Part shown: positions 43,961-52,595 of the stretch, one piece after another | Position numbering within the stretch: the stretch's first letter is position 1 | How the letters are laid out: each line of letters starts with the position of its first letter | From: Poriferisodalis sp965204125 | Lineage (GTDB): Bacteria; Actinomycetota; Acidimicrobiia; Acidimicrobiales; Poriferisodalaceae | Assembly (NCBI RefSeq): GCF_965204125.1 | Contig: NZ_OZ241968.1 | Coordinates: forward strand, 62,001 to 126,000 | Reading direction: 5' to 3' | Length of the DNA: 64,000 nucleotides | Position numbers and translations under genes: made by a program | Notes under the pieces: generated by a model | Seen by the model: the letters and a program-made list of their open reading frames with translations, nothing else | Databases searched by the model: none | What the model was told of the DNA's origin: nothing

Positions 43961-45787
43961 TCAGGCGAACAGCGACTCGCGCAGCTGGATGCCGCGTCCC
44001 TCGCACGCTTCGCACGGGTCCGACATCGACTCCAGCAACCCCTCACCGGTGCGCATCCGGGTCATCTGCACGATGCCCATGTCCGAAATCGGTTCGGTGG
44101 CCGTACGGGTCTTGTCGCGAGCCAGCGCCTCGTTCAGCGTCGACATGAGCTTGTCCCGCTGCTGCTTGTCGTCCATGTCCACAAAGTCGATGATGATGAT
44201 CCCGCCGATGTCCCGCAGCCGCAACTGCTTCGCAATTTCAGTAGCGGCCTCCAGGTTGTTCTGGAACAGCGTTTCGTTCAGGCTGGACTTGCCCACGTTG
44301 CGCCCTGTGTTGACGTCGATCACCGTCAACGCTTCGGTGTGCTCGATGATGAGCGACCCGCCCGACGGCAGCCAGACCTTGCGGTCGGTGGCCTTGCCCA
44401 CCTGCTCAGCCACGTGCACCCGCTCGAACAGCGGCAAACGTTCAGCGACCGGGTCGTAGTACCGGATGCGGTCCACCAGCGGTGCCGCCACCGCGTGCAT
44501 GTAGCCCTTGACCTGTTCGAACAGCGCCGGGTCATCGATCACCACTTCACGGAAATCTGCGGTGAACTGCTCCCGGATGATGCGCACGGCCAACTCGGGC
44601 TCCCGGAACAGCAGCACAGGCGCATCGGAGCGTTCCGCCAGTTCGGAGATCTTGGTCCACTGCTGCGTGAGCCGTTCGATGTCGCGGCGGATTTCGGCCG
44701 CAGTGACGTTCTCGGCAGCCGTCCGCAGGATGACACCGAAGCCATCGGGGATCTCCTTGGCCAGCAGGCTGCGCAGACGGCGCCGCTCGCGGCTGGGCAG
44801 GCGGCGCGAGATGCCCATCACGCTGCTGTTCGGAATGAGCACCACGAAGCGGCCCGGCAGCGACACCTCCGTGGTCAGGCGAGCGCCCTTGTGGCCGATC
44901 GGGTTCTTGATGACCTGACACATGACCGTCTGGCCATTCTTGATCAGCTCGCCGATCGCGGGCCCCGCCACGGAACGCCCCCGGCGCCCGCCGGCCCGTT
45001 TGCGCTCCGATCCGTTGTCATCATCGCTCTCGTCGGACGCAACGGTCAGATCGCCTCGATAGAGCACGGCCTGCTTGGGCGTGCCGATGTCGACGAACGC
45101 CGCCTCCATGCCCGGAAGCACACGCCGTACCCGACCGAGATAGAGGTTCCCGTAAATCTCGGAGACGTCGTCGGAAGGACGGCTCACGTAGTACTCGATG
45201 AGCGATCGGCCTTCGAGCACAGCGATGTGCGTCGCTCCCTCGGAGACATGAACACACATCCGGTAGCGGCCCAGCGGCTTGCCGTTGCGGTACTTGCCGC
45301 GGCGCTCGGTGAGCTGGTCGTCGTCGAGCTCCAGCGGCCGCTGGTCGGCCAGGATGGCTTCGACGGGCGCATGGGAGCCATTGCGAGTCTCCGCGGTGCT
45401 CGTAGCGGCCTCGCTGGATCGGCCTCGTCCGCCGCGTCCCCGACCGCCCCTCCTGCGACGGCGGCGCCCACCGGAACCCTCGCTATCGGGTGCTTGCTGA
45501 GACGGCGCCGGGCGACTGTCGCCGATCCGGGGCTTGCGAGCCGGCGGCGGCACCGGCGGCACCGGCGGCTTCGCAGACTCAGGCTCGGCTTGAGGGGGAT
45601 CGGCCTTCGACTTCTGCTCAGGCCCAGCTCCGGCTTTGGGCTTGGCTTTGGAGGCCGACTTCGCCTTGGTCTTGGGTTTTGCCTTGGGTTCTGGTTTGTC
45701 CTCGGTGGGTTCGTTCTGCGTGGGGGGCACGACCAGTCGTCGTTTGCGCACGGCAGGGGTTGTGTCGTTCAGTGTTGATTCATCCAC
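43961..45787 (-). CDS. rne: Ribonuclease E/G
   Basis: A 608-residue endoribonuclease for mRNA decay and rRNA/tRNA processing. Residues 1-150 are a Lys/Pro/Ala-rich then Arg/Gly-rich disordered arm (GGRRRRRRGGRGRGGRGRSS). The catalytic part starts near YRMCVHVSEG, with the S1 domain (EIYGNLYLGRVRRVLPGMEAAFVDIG), the 5'-sensor/DNase-like region (EALTVIDVNTGRNVG, GGIIIIDFVDMDD) and the zinc-link CEAC at the C-terminus. It ends soon after that motif, unlike RNase E with a long C-terminal scaffold, so all of the disordered arm is N-terminal. GTG start, overlapping the end of the preceding gene by 8 bp. Confidence 0.93.
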   Translation of the reverse strand: MDESTLNDTTPAVRKRRLVVPPTQNEPTEDKPEPKAKPKTKAKSASKAKPKAGAGPEQKSKADPPQAEPESAKPPVPPVPPPARKPRIGDSRPAPSQQAPDSEGSGGRRRRRRGGRGRGGRGRSSEAATSTAETRNGSHAPVEAILADQRPLELDDDQLTERRGKYRNGKPLGRYRMCVHVSEGATHIAVLEGRSLIEYYVSRPSDDVSEIYGNLYLGRVRRVLPGMEAAFVDIGTPKQAVLYRGDLTVASDESDDDNGSERKRAGGRRGRSVAGPAIGELIKNGQTVMCQVIKNPIGHKGARLTTEVSLPGRFVVLIPNSSVMGISRRLPSRERRRLRSLLAKEIPDGFGVILRTAAENVTAAEIRRDIERLTQQWTKISELAERSDAPVLLFREPELAVRIIREQFTADFREVVIDDPALFEQVKGYMHAVAAPLVDRIRYYDPVAERLPLFERVHVAEQVGKATDRKVWLPSGGSLIIEHTEALTVIDVNTGRNVGKSSLNETLFQNNLEAATEIAKQLRLRDIGGIIIIDFVDMDDKQQRDKLMSTLNEALARDKTRTATEPISDMGIVQMTRMRTGEGLLESMSDPCEACEGRGIQLRESLFA

Positions 45788-46604
45788 TGATGGGTTCCTT
45801 GTGTCTCTGGGCGCACATGGCAGGCACGGCCGGTTCGGCTCGTCCCGCGGCGCCGCTCGTCCATTGATGTGTTCTCCGGGCTATGCCCATCTCGTGTGCC
45901 GGCGCGAGCGCCGGCACCAGTTCGCTAGGGCGCACCACCCGGGGCGTGGCTGACAGCTCGGCGCTCAGCACCGCCCCTCGATCCGAGCATCCGACCACCT
46001 GCAGCACCTCAACGCTGGGCCGAATATTCGAACTCACGGTCTCGCCTTTGTGCACCCGTTCAGTTACGACGGTACCGGCGGCAAGGAGGTCTGCAACCGC
46101 TTTCGCTGCTGCGGCCGTGTCCAGGCCCACGATCTCGAACTTCCAACCGCACGAGTGAACCGCCGCTTGCAGCGACGGCCCGCGGCCGTCGGTCAGCACC
46201 GCAGCCGACACCTCCATGCCCACCGGCAGCGCCTCGCTGAGCGCCCCTGCAACGGTGCAGTAGCTCGGGGCAGTCGACGGCAGCCCGCGTTCGCAGGGTG
46301 CGTGAGTTCCGCCCCGGCAGACAATCACAGGACCCGCTGCATGCCTGGCACCTGGCTCTGCAGCACCCCCGTCGCGCACCGCGTCTGCAACGAGCGGCAG
46401 CTCCACGAACTCGGCCTCCGACTCGTACCCGGTGGGCAGCGCCAGTCCGAAGCTCAGCTTCATCCGAGGCGAGAAGCCCTGGCTGTAGGCCACCGGCAAC
46501 CCCACCTTGCGCACGGCGCGCTCGGTGACGCGCGCCACGTCGCGGTGACCGATGAACCGGATCTTGCCGACCTTGGAAAAGCGGACGCGCAGCCTCAACG
46601 ACAT
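45780..46604 (-). CDS. TIGR03936 family (DUF2344) radical-SAM-associated protein
   Basis: A protein of about 274 residues of unknown function that is often encoded beside, or fused to, the TIGR03960 radical SAM protein upstream. The N-terminal motif MSLRLRVRFSKVGKIRFIGHRDVARVTERAVRKVGLP and SQGFSPRMKLSFGLALPTGYESEAEFVEL are family hallmarks. The C-terminal part has RPSVEVLQVV. A start at 46604 fits the family. Immediately upstream the message can form a perfect 9-bp hairpin that contains the GGGAG Shine-Dalgarno. It overlaps rne by 8 bp. Confidence 0.85.
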   Translation of the reverse strand: MSLRLRVRFSKVGKIRFIGHRDVARVTERAVRKVGLPVAYSQGFSPRMKLSFGLALPTGYESEAEFVELPLVADAVRDGGAAEPGARHAAGPVIVCRGGTHAPCERGLPSTAPSYCTVAGALSEALPVGMEVSAAVLTDGRGPSLQAAVHSCGWKFEIVGLDTAAAAKAVADLLAAGTVVTERVHKGETVSSNIRPSVEVLQVVGCSDRGAVLSAELSATPRVVRPSELVPALAPAHEMGIARRTHQWTSGAAGRAEPAVPAMCAQRHKEPISG

Positions 46605-46626
46605 CTCCCACCCATGAGGGTGGGAG
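46605..46626 (-). promoter_or_regulatory. Perfect hairpin sequestering the ribosome-binding site
   Basis: CTCCCACCC and GGGTGGGAG form a 9-bp perfect stem with a 4-nt loop, ending at the base next to the ATG of the TIGR03936 gene. On the minus strand the 3' arm GGGTGGGAG is the only Shine-Dalgarno-like sequence, so folding would hide it. Ribosomes arriving from the radical SAM gene, whose stop is 61 bases upstream of the start, could open it. Confidence 0.6.
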
Positions 46627-46665
46627 CGGCACTGCAGCTCGGCACCAGCGTCAGGGCCCAGCGCA

Positions 46666-48702
46666 TCATGCGCCACCCCCGCTCGGTGCGCCTGCGCCCG
46701 CCAACTGGCGGGGGCGCAGCTCAACCGGCACGAGATGGCCGGTCGCGAGATCCTGTCCCGTCCCCTGACTGCCGCCATTGGGGGCGACAGGGGACGCAAC
46801 CATGTGCTCGATCCCATATTCAGTACAGGCCCCGCAGTCGTAGCACGGGGTCCATCGGCAGTCAGGCAGGCCATGCCCGGCGAGGGCGTCCTGCCAGTCG
46901 TGCCAGAGAAAGTCGCGGTGCAGCCCGGCGCCGATGTGGTCCCAGGGCAGCACCTCGTGCTCGCCTCGATGGCGATACACGTACCAGTCAAGGCTGAGGC
47001 CGCACGCTGCCATGGCCTCTTCCCATAAGGCCAAGTCGAAGCGCTCGCTCCACTCCTGGAACGTGCCGCCCTTGCGCCAGACGTATTCGATGACCGCCCC
47101 GACGCGGCGATCACCCCGGCTGGCGATGCCCTCGGCAGTCGACGCGGCCGGATCGTGCCACTTCAGCTGCACTCGCCGATTGCGGCCCAGCGCCGAGCGC
47201 ACCAACCGCACCTTGCGCGCCAGCTCTTCGGGCGGGTTCTGCCCGAACCACTGGAACGGCGTATGCGGTTTGGGCACGAAGCCCCCCAGCGACACGGTCA
47301 CCGATGCGCGCTTGGTGTATTCCTGCCCGATCTGGGTGCAGGCAGCGGCCAAGTGGGCGATGGCCTCGGTGTCGGGGTCCATCTCCGAAGGCAAGCCCGT
47401 GAGGAAGTACAGCTTCATGCGATGCCAGCCCTGGCTGTAAGCCGAGCGCACCGCCCCGTACAGGTCTTCTTCAGTGATGAGCTTGTTGATGATCTGGCGC
47501 AGCCGCCACGAACCGGCCTCCGGGGCGAAGGTGAGCCCCGTGCGGCGGGCGCGTGACACTTGGGCTGCTACATCGACGGTAAACGCATCGACGCGCATGC
47601 TGGGCAGCGAGACGCTGATCCGGTTGGCATCAGCGCCGGCTGTGTTGCTAGCGCCGGCTCCGCCGGCGGTGTCGCTTGCGCCGGCTGTGATGTTGCCGCC
47701 CGTGACCGTGTCGCGCACGAGCTCGGCGATCCCGCTGTAATCGGCCGTGGACAGCGACATCAAGCTGACTTCGTCGTAGCCGCTGCGCTCGAGGCCTGAA
47801 GTCACCATCTCGCGGACCTGGGCAGCAGGGCGCTCACGAACCGGGCGGGTGATCATTCCCGCCTGGCAGAAGCGGCAGCCCCGGGTGCATCCCCGGAACA
47901 CCTCGACCGAGAGCCGGTCATGGACGACCTCGGTCACCGGCACGAGCTGCCGCCGCGGATACGGCCACTCGGCAAGATCGGCCACCGTGCGCTTGGCGAC
48001 CAGCGCCGGCACGTCCGGGTACTTCGGCGTGACGGCGGCGAGTGCCGGCCCGTCGTAGGCAACGTCGTACATCGCCGGCACATACACACCCTCGATGCCG
48101 GCGAGGTCTCGCAGGATCGTGGAGCGCGTGCCCGGCCGCTTGCCGGTTCGCTTCCAGGCACCGACCGCTTCGGTGATCTCGGAGACCACTTCCTCGCCAT
48201 CGCCGATGACGAAGAAGTCCACGAAGTCCGCCAGGGGCTCGGGGTTGTAGGCGCAATGACCGCCGGCGCCGATGAGCGGGTCGTCATCGTTGCGCCGGGC
48301 TGCACGCACCTCCAGCCCCGCCAGATCGATGCAGTTCAGCACGTTGGTGTACACGAGCTCAGCCGAGAGGTTGAAGGCGATGATGTCGAAGTCGCCCGCC
48401 GCCCGGTGCGTGTCCACCGAGAACAGCGGTAGCCCCGCGGCTCGCATCTCGGCTTCCAGATCGATCCACGGCGCGTATGTGCGCTCGGCGCTGGCATCCG
48501 GGCGCTCGTTCAGCAGCTCATAGAGGATCTGCAAGCCCTGGTTCGGCAAACCGATTTCGTACGTGTCGGGATAGGCCAAAAGCCACGACGTGAGGTGCGG
48601 GCCGGCGGTCGGTCGTTGCATCCCGTCCTCGCAGCCGATGTACCTCGCCGGCTTGGAGACACGTGGCAGCAAGGGCTCGAGCCGGGGCCACAGCATTGTC
48701 AT
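46666..48702 (-). CDS. TIGR03960 family radical SAM protein (B12-binding-like)
   Basis: A protein of about 678 residues. The N-terminal half is B12-binding-like (ARYIGCEDGMQRP, LAYPDTYEIGLPNQGLQILYELLNER, FVIGDGEEVVSE). The radical SAM cluster motif CTRGCRFCQAG (CxxxCxxC) follows in VEVFRGCTRGCRFC. Near the end CRWTPCYDCGACTEYGIE supplies more cysteines. A glycine/alanine-rich repeat (AGAS[DN]TAG twice) is inserted in the barrel, at about 47633-47700. Function is unknown; with the TIGR03936 protein it may modify RNA or a ribosomal component. I start it at the ATG at 48702, with a GAGGTT upstream. Confidence 0.87.
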   Translation of the reverse strand: MTMLWPRLEPLLPRVSKPARYIGCEDGMQRPTAGPHLTSWLLAYPDTYEIGLPNQGLQILYELLNERPDASAERTYAPWIDLEAEMRAAGLPLFSVDTHRAAGDFDIIAFNLSAELVYTNVLNCIDLAGLEVRAARRNDDDPLIGAGGHCAYNPEPLADFVDFFVIGDGEEVVSEITEAVGAWKRTGKRPGTRSTILRDLAGIEGVYVPAMYDVAYDGPALAAVTPKYPDVPALVAKRTVADLAEWPYPRRQLVPVTEVVHDRLSVEVFRGCTRGCRFCQAGMITRPVRERPAAQVREMVTSGLERSGYDEVSLMSLSTADYSGIAELVRDTVTGGNITAGASDTAGGAGASNTAGADANRISVSLPSMRVDAFTVDVAAQVSRARRTGLTFAPEAGSWRLRQIINKLITEEDLYGAVRSAYSQGWHRMKLYFLTGLPSEMDPDTEAIAHLAAACTQIGQEYTKRASVTVSLGGFVPKPHTPFQWFGQNPPEELARKVRLVRSALGRNRRVQLKWHDPAASTAEGIASRGDRRVGAVIEYVWRKGGTFQEWSERFDLALWEEAMAACGLSLDWYVYRHRGEHEVLPWDHIGAGLHRDFLWHDWQDALAGHGLPDCRWTPCYDCGACTEYGIEHMVASPVAPNGGSQGTGQDLATGHLVPVELRPRQLAGAGAPSGGGA

Positions 48703-48742
48703 TGCAACCTCAACGCTACCGGCCCAGCCAGATAGTGAAGCG

Positions 48743-49912
48743 TTAGAGGGTGTAGCGCCGCGCTCCGACACTGATGACGATGCCTACCGCCGCGAAGGCG
48801 GTGACCGTGCCAGAACCGCCATGGCTCATGAGCGGCAACGGGATACCGGTGATGGGCATGATGCCGATGGTCATGCCGATGTTCTGAAACACCTGGAACA
48901 GCAGCATGGAGAGGATTCCGACGGTGAGTAATCGTCCGAACGGGTCGCTGGCGACGCGAGCGATCTGCCAGATGCGCACGGACATGTAGGCATACAGCGC
49001 GAGCAGGAGCGTGCCGCCGACGAGGCCGAATTCCTCTCCCAGCGCCGTGAAGATGAAGTCGTTGTGCTGCTCGGGCACCAAGTCCAGGTTGGTTTGGGTG
49101 CCTTGCTTCCAGCCTTGGCCCCAGATGCCGCCCGCACCGATGGCAATCTGGCTCTGACGCAGGTTGTACGAGGCTTCCAGAGGCTCGAATTCTTGGTCCA
49201 AGAAAGCCGTCAAGCGGTTTCGCTGGGTCTCGCTGAGCAGGCGGGGGCCTTGGAACGCGTCGATGCTGAACACCAGCACGAGCGCCAAGATTCCAGTGAG
49301 CGAGATGACCACGATGTGGCGCAGCTGCGCCCCTGCGACCAGCAGCATGCCCATGGCGACGGCTACGAAAACCAGCATCGTGCCGAGGTCGGGCTGCAGG
49401 TAGATCAGGCTCATGGGCACCACCAGCAGCAGGCCCGCGTTGAACAACGTGTCGAAGCGCAGGTATCCCTCGTGGCTGGCTACGAACGCCGCCAGCGACA
49501 CGATCACGACGAGCTTGGCGAACTCGGAGGGCTGCACCTGGAAGCCGACGCCCGGCAGCACGAACCATGACCGTGCATTGCGAATCTCGGGCCCCCAGAA
49601 CAGCAGTGCCCCCAGCGCTCCGAGCGCTATCAGGTAGGCGGGCGTCGCGTAGAAACGCAGCACCCGGTAGTCGATGACGGCAGCGATGATCATCACCACG
49701 ATGCCGACGCCCACGAAGATCGCCTGGCGTCGCGCCACCGTCCACGGGTCGCTGCCTTCGAAGGACAGGCTTCGCCATGTGGAGGAGTAGTTCATCGCGA
49801 CGCCGAGCAGCGCTATCGCTATCGCAGCCAGCGCCAATGAGTAGTCGGCGAACCACGCCGGAGACTGCAGCTCGCGCCGTGTCTGGGAACGATTCAGCAG
49901 CCGTGCGATCAT
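48743..49912 (-). CDS. rodA: Rod-shape peptidoglycan polymerase RodA
   Basis: A 389-residue SEDS-family glycosyltransferase with about ten membrane helices that polymerises lipid II during elongation. Motifs include GFQVQPSEFAKL, YLQPDLGTM, SQIAIGAGGIWGQGW, PEQHNDFIFTALGEEFG and the terminal GIPLPLMSHGGSGTVTAF. Its start overlaps the stop of mrdA by four bases, the coupled polymerase-transpeptidase pair. Confidence 0.95.
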   Translation of the reverse strand: MIARLLNRSQTRRELQSPAWFADYSLALAAIAIALLGVAMNYSSTWRSLSFEGSDPWTVARRQAIFVGVGIVVMIIAAVIDYRVLRFYATPAYLIALGALGALLFWGPEIRNARSWFVLPGVGFQVQPSEFAKLVVIVSLAAFVASHEGYLRFDTLFNAGLLLVVPMSLIYLQPDLGTMLVFVAVAMGMLLVAGAQLRHIVVISLTGILALVLVFSIDAFQGPRLLSETQRNRLTAFLDQEFEPLEASYNLRQSQIAIGAGGIWGQGWKQGTQTNLDLVPEQHNDFIFTALGEEFGLVGGTLLLALYAYMSVRIWQIARVASDPFGRLLTVGILSMLLFQVFQNIGMTIGIMPITGIPLPLMSHGGSGTVTAFAAVGIVISVGARRYTL

Positions 49913-52053
49913 GACCCGGCAGCTCCCTCGATCTGGTCTACATCGGGGATGCCGTCACCGTCCGCATCCGTCGGCGTGTTCGCCCGCGGCAGCTGGATGC
50001 CCCACGGGCAGCCTTCGGGCACGTAGCCCAGGAACGCCGGATCGCCTCGCAGCGCCTCAGGCACTTCGGGGCACTCGGGCTGAGGCGGCGAGAACGCAAT
50101 CTGGGGCTCAGGCCAGCGCTGCTCGTAGGCCCTCACTGCCTCAAGGATCCGTCGAGCCACAGGTGCAGCCGCCTCGCCGCCGTAGCCGGCCTCTTCCATG
50201 ACGACGGCGACGGCGTAACGGGGGTCGTGTGACGGCGCCCACGCAACGAACACCGCCGTGTCCTCCTTCTTGCGCCGCAGCACCGCATTCAGACCCTGCG
50301 CCTGGGCCGTGCCGGTCTTGCCTGACACGGGGTAGCCCTCATGGTCATAGCCCTCGAAAGCCTTCGCGGCGGTGCCTCGTAGCCGGGAGTTCGTGACGTT
50401 GCTCAACCCTTCCCTCACCACCGCGCTTCCTGCGGGGAAGTCCACCACATCGAGCACCCGGGGTTCGAAGGTCAGCATCGGCTCACCGAACGTCTCAGCG
50501 CGGCGCGAGACCACCGCTTCGACGATGTTCGGCGAGAAGAGCGTCCCGCCGTTGGCCATCGTGGCGTAGGCGTTGGCGAGCTGCATGGGAGTCACGGCGA
50601 CGAACCCCTGGCCGATGCCGGTGTTGATGTTGTCGCCCGGGAACCATCGCGCCGGTTCGTCGTAGGGGTTGTAGGCCTCGGGACTCAACTCGAAGAGGGT
50701 CTGCTTCACGTCGCCGTCAGGCACCCGGCCCGATTTCTCGAACGGCAGCTGCACGCCGGTCGGGGATCCGAACCCGAGCGAGCGGGCCATGTCTTGGATC
50801 GCCCACTGCTCGGGGCCGTCGATCCAGAACAGGTCATCGGACACTTTGTAGAAGTAGGCGTCGCTCGAGCGGGTCAATGCACCGGAGAGGTCCAAGGTGC
50901 CGAGAGCCGCCCGATCTGCATTGAAGAACGTGCAGCGACCGGTGCAGCCCCGCGCATCAGGGATCTTGTAGTAGCCCACGTCGTGGAAGGCAGCGCGCGG
51001 CGAGATGAGTCCTGCGTCCAGACCGGCGAGCGCTGTCACCGGCTTGAACACCGAACCGGGCGAATAGGTGCCTTGCACGGCGAGGTTGTTGAGCGCGCCT
51101 GGTGCGTAGGGATTCTCGAACACCGACCGGTACTCCGCCAACGACAGTCCCTCGACCATCCACGTGGGGTCGTAGGTCGGGTGCGACACCATGGCAAGCA
51201 CATCGCCGTTGCGCACATCCATGACCACAGCAGCTCCGGTGAGCGCCGGGTAGAAGAAACCGGAGTCTTCGCTCACGGTCTTGCGCGCTGCGATCAGTCC
51301 TTGCCGCAGGTACGACTCAGCGGCGGCCTGCAACTCGACATCGATAGACAGCACGATGTCGTGACCCGGTTCGGGCGGGACATCGGCCAAGATCCGCTGC
51401 ACACGGTCCTGCCGGTCGACCTCGAGCTTGGTACGCCCCGGTTCGCCGTGGAGCTCGGCTTCGAAGAGCCCCTCGATGCCGGCCCTGCCGACGCGCTCGT
51501 AGGGCAGGTAGCCGTCATCGATCAACTCACGGTGCTGGCGCTCCGACATCGCCCCGACGTAGCCCACGATGTGCGCGCCCACCTCGTTCTGCGGGTACAC
51601 CCGCACCCAGTCCCACCTGGCCTCGACTCCGGCAATCGAGCGCTCTGCAACGCGCAGCAGGCCGTCTTCGTCGAGACCGGTCGCGACCACCTTCGGGGCC
51701 AGCGGATGCGTGCGCTGGTCGGCAAAACCCTGGCGGAGCTGCTCTGCGGGAACATCGAGCAGGTCAGCCAGTTCGGTCAGCACCGCTTCGGTGTGTTTCT
51801 CGCTGTACCTCGAATGGTCATAGGTCACCACGCCGGTGCGGACGTTGTCCGCTAGCACCACGCCGTGACGGTCGAGGATGCGGCCGCGGGTCGGCGGCGT
51901 GATGATGATGCGGACCTGGTTCGATTCCGCAGCCACCGCGAACTGCTCGGTTTCGAGTACCTGCAGGTACCACAGACGGGTGAACAGCGCTCCGAACAAT
52001 CCCACCATCACGATGCCGATGAAGGCCATCCGCCTGCGGACCCGCTCATCCAC
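49909..52053 (-). CDS. mrdA: Penicillin-binding protein 2 (elongation transpeptidase) with calcium-motif tail
   Basis: A 714-residue class B PBP. One membrane helix lies at residues 9-28, followed by the pedestal domain. The transpeptidase has the serine motif S334-V-F-K337 (in YSPGSVFKP), S396-S-D in place of SxN, and KTG at 579-581. A pair of cysteines (370 and 374, in GCTGRC) may form a periplasmic disulfide. After the transpeptidase a proline-rich segment leads to a C-terminal DADGDGIPDVD, which looks like a thrombospondin type 3/EF-hand-like calcium loop. It works with RodA and MreCD. It overlaps mreD by 8 bp and rodA by 4 bp. Confidence 0.95.
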   Translation of the reverse strand: MDERVRRRMAFIGIVMVGLFGALFTRLWYLQVLETEQFAVAAESNQVRIIITPPTRGRILDRHGVVLADNVRTGVVTYDHSRYSEKHTEAVLTELADLLDVPAEQLRQGFADQRTHPLAPKVVATGLDEDGLLRVAERSIAGVEARWDWVRVYPQNEVGAHIVGYVGAMSERQHRELIDDGYLPYERVGRAGIEGLFEAELHGEPGRTKLEVDRQDRVQRILADVPPEPGHDIVLSIDVELQAAAESYLRQGLIAARKTVSEDSGFFYPALTGAAVVMDVRNGDVLAMVSHPTYDPTWMVEGLSLAEYRSVFENPYAPGALNNLAVQGTYSPGSVFKPVTALAGLDAGLISPRAAFHDVGYYKIPDARGCTGRCTFFNADRAALGTLDLSGALTRSSDAYFYKVSDDLFWIDGPEQWAIQDMARSLGFGSPTGVQLPFEKSGRVPDGDVKQTLFELSPEAYNPYDEPARWFPGDNINTGIGQGFVAVTPMQLANAYATMANGGTLFSPNIVEAVVSRRAETFGEPMLTFEPRVLDVVDFPAGSAVVREGLSNVTNSRLRGTAAKAFEGYDHEGYPVSGKTGTAQAQGLNAVLRRKKEDTAVFVAWAPSHDPRYAVAVVMEEAGYGGEAAAPVARRILEAVRAYEQRWPEPQIAFSPPQPECPEVPEALRGDPAFLGYVPEGCPWGIQLPRANTPTDADGDGIPDVDQIEGAAGS

Positions 52054-52582
52054 CGCGCGCCGTGCTTTCTGAAGCGGCGCTGATGCGCGGACGGATGATG
52101 AGGGCCCAGCGAGTCGCTCGCTCGAGCAGCGGGTTGGTCACGAGCGACGCAATGCCGGTCACGATGGCGATGCGGACGATCGGTGCCTCTGTCACGTAGA
52201 CAAGGTCCATCAGCCAGCCGGCACCCGCGAAGAGGCCGATCCCGCCCGCTGCCAGCAGTGACGCGATCGCGGCGCGGGCGAGCCTGCCGGCCGAGGGGAT
52301 CTGCTCGGTGACGGCACCGGACAGGTACCCCACCAGCGTCAGCACGAGCAGCGACATGCCGAACGGCGTGTGCAGGATGAGATCGGAAGCGAGCCCGCAG
52401 CCTCCACCGAAGGACGCTCCCGTACTGCGACCGCCCATCATCCCGCCTGCGACGGCCAGCAACACCAGCGGATCGACGATGACACCTGCCGGGGTGATGT
52501 GTGCCAGCAGGCCCACATGAACGACGACGGCTACAGCCAGCACCAGCGTCGACCGGGCCAACGGCCCGGCGCCGGCCATCAT
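52046..52582 (-). CDS. mreD: Rod-shape-determining protein MreD
   Basis: A 178-residue membrane protein with about five hydrophobic helices. The family is weakly conserved. Typical features are GVIVDPLVLLAVAGGMMGGRSTGASFGGGCGLASDLILHTPFGMSLLVLTLVGYL in the middle and its location between mreC and mrdA. It belongs to the elongasome. It lies 13 bp after mreC. Confidence 0.88.
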   Translation of the reverse strand: MMAGAGPLARSTLVLAVAVVVHVGLLAHITPAGVIVDPLVLLAVAGGMMGGRSTGASFGGGCGLASDLILHTPFGMSLLVLTLVGYLSGAVTEQIPSAGRLARAAIASLLAAGGIGLFAGAGWLMDLVYVTEAPIVRIAIVTGIASLVTNPLLERATRWALIIRPRISAASESTARGG

Positions 52583-52595
52583 CGCCTGCCTCCCG

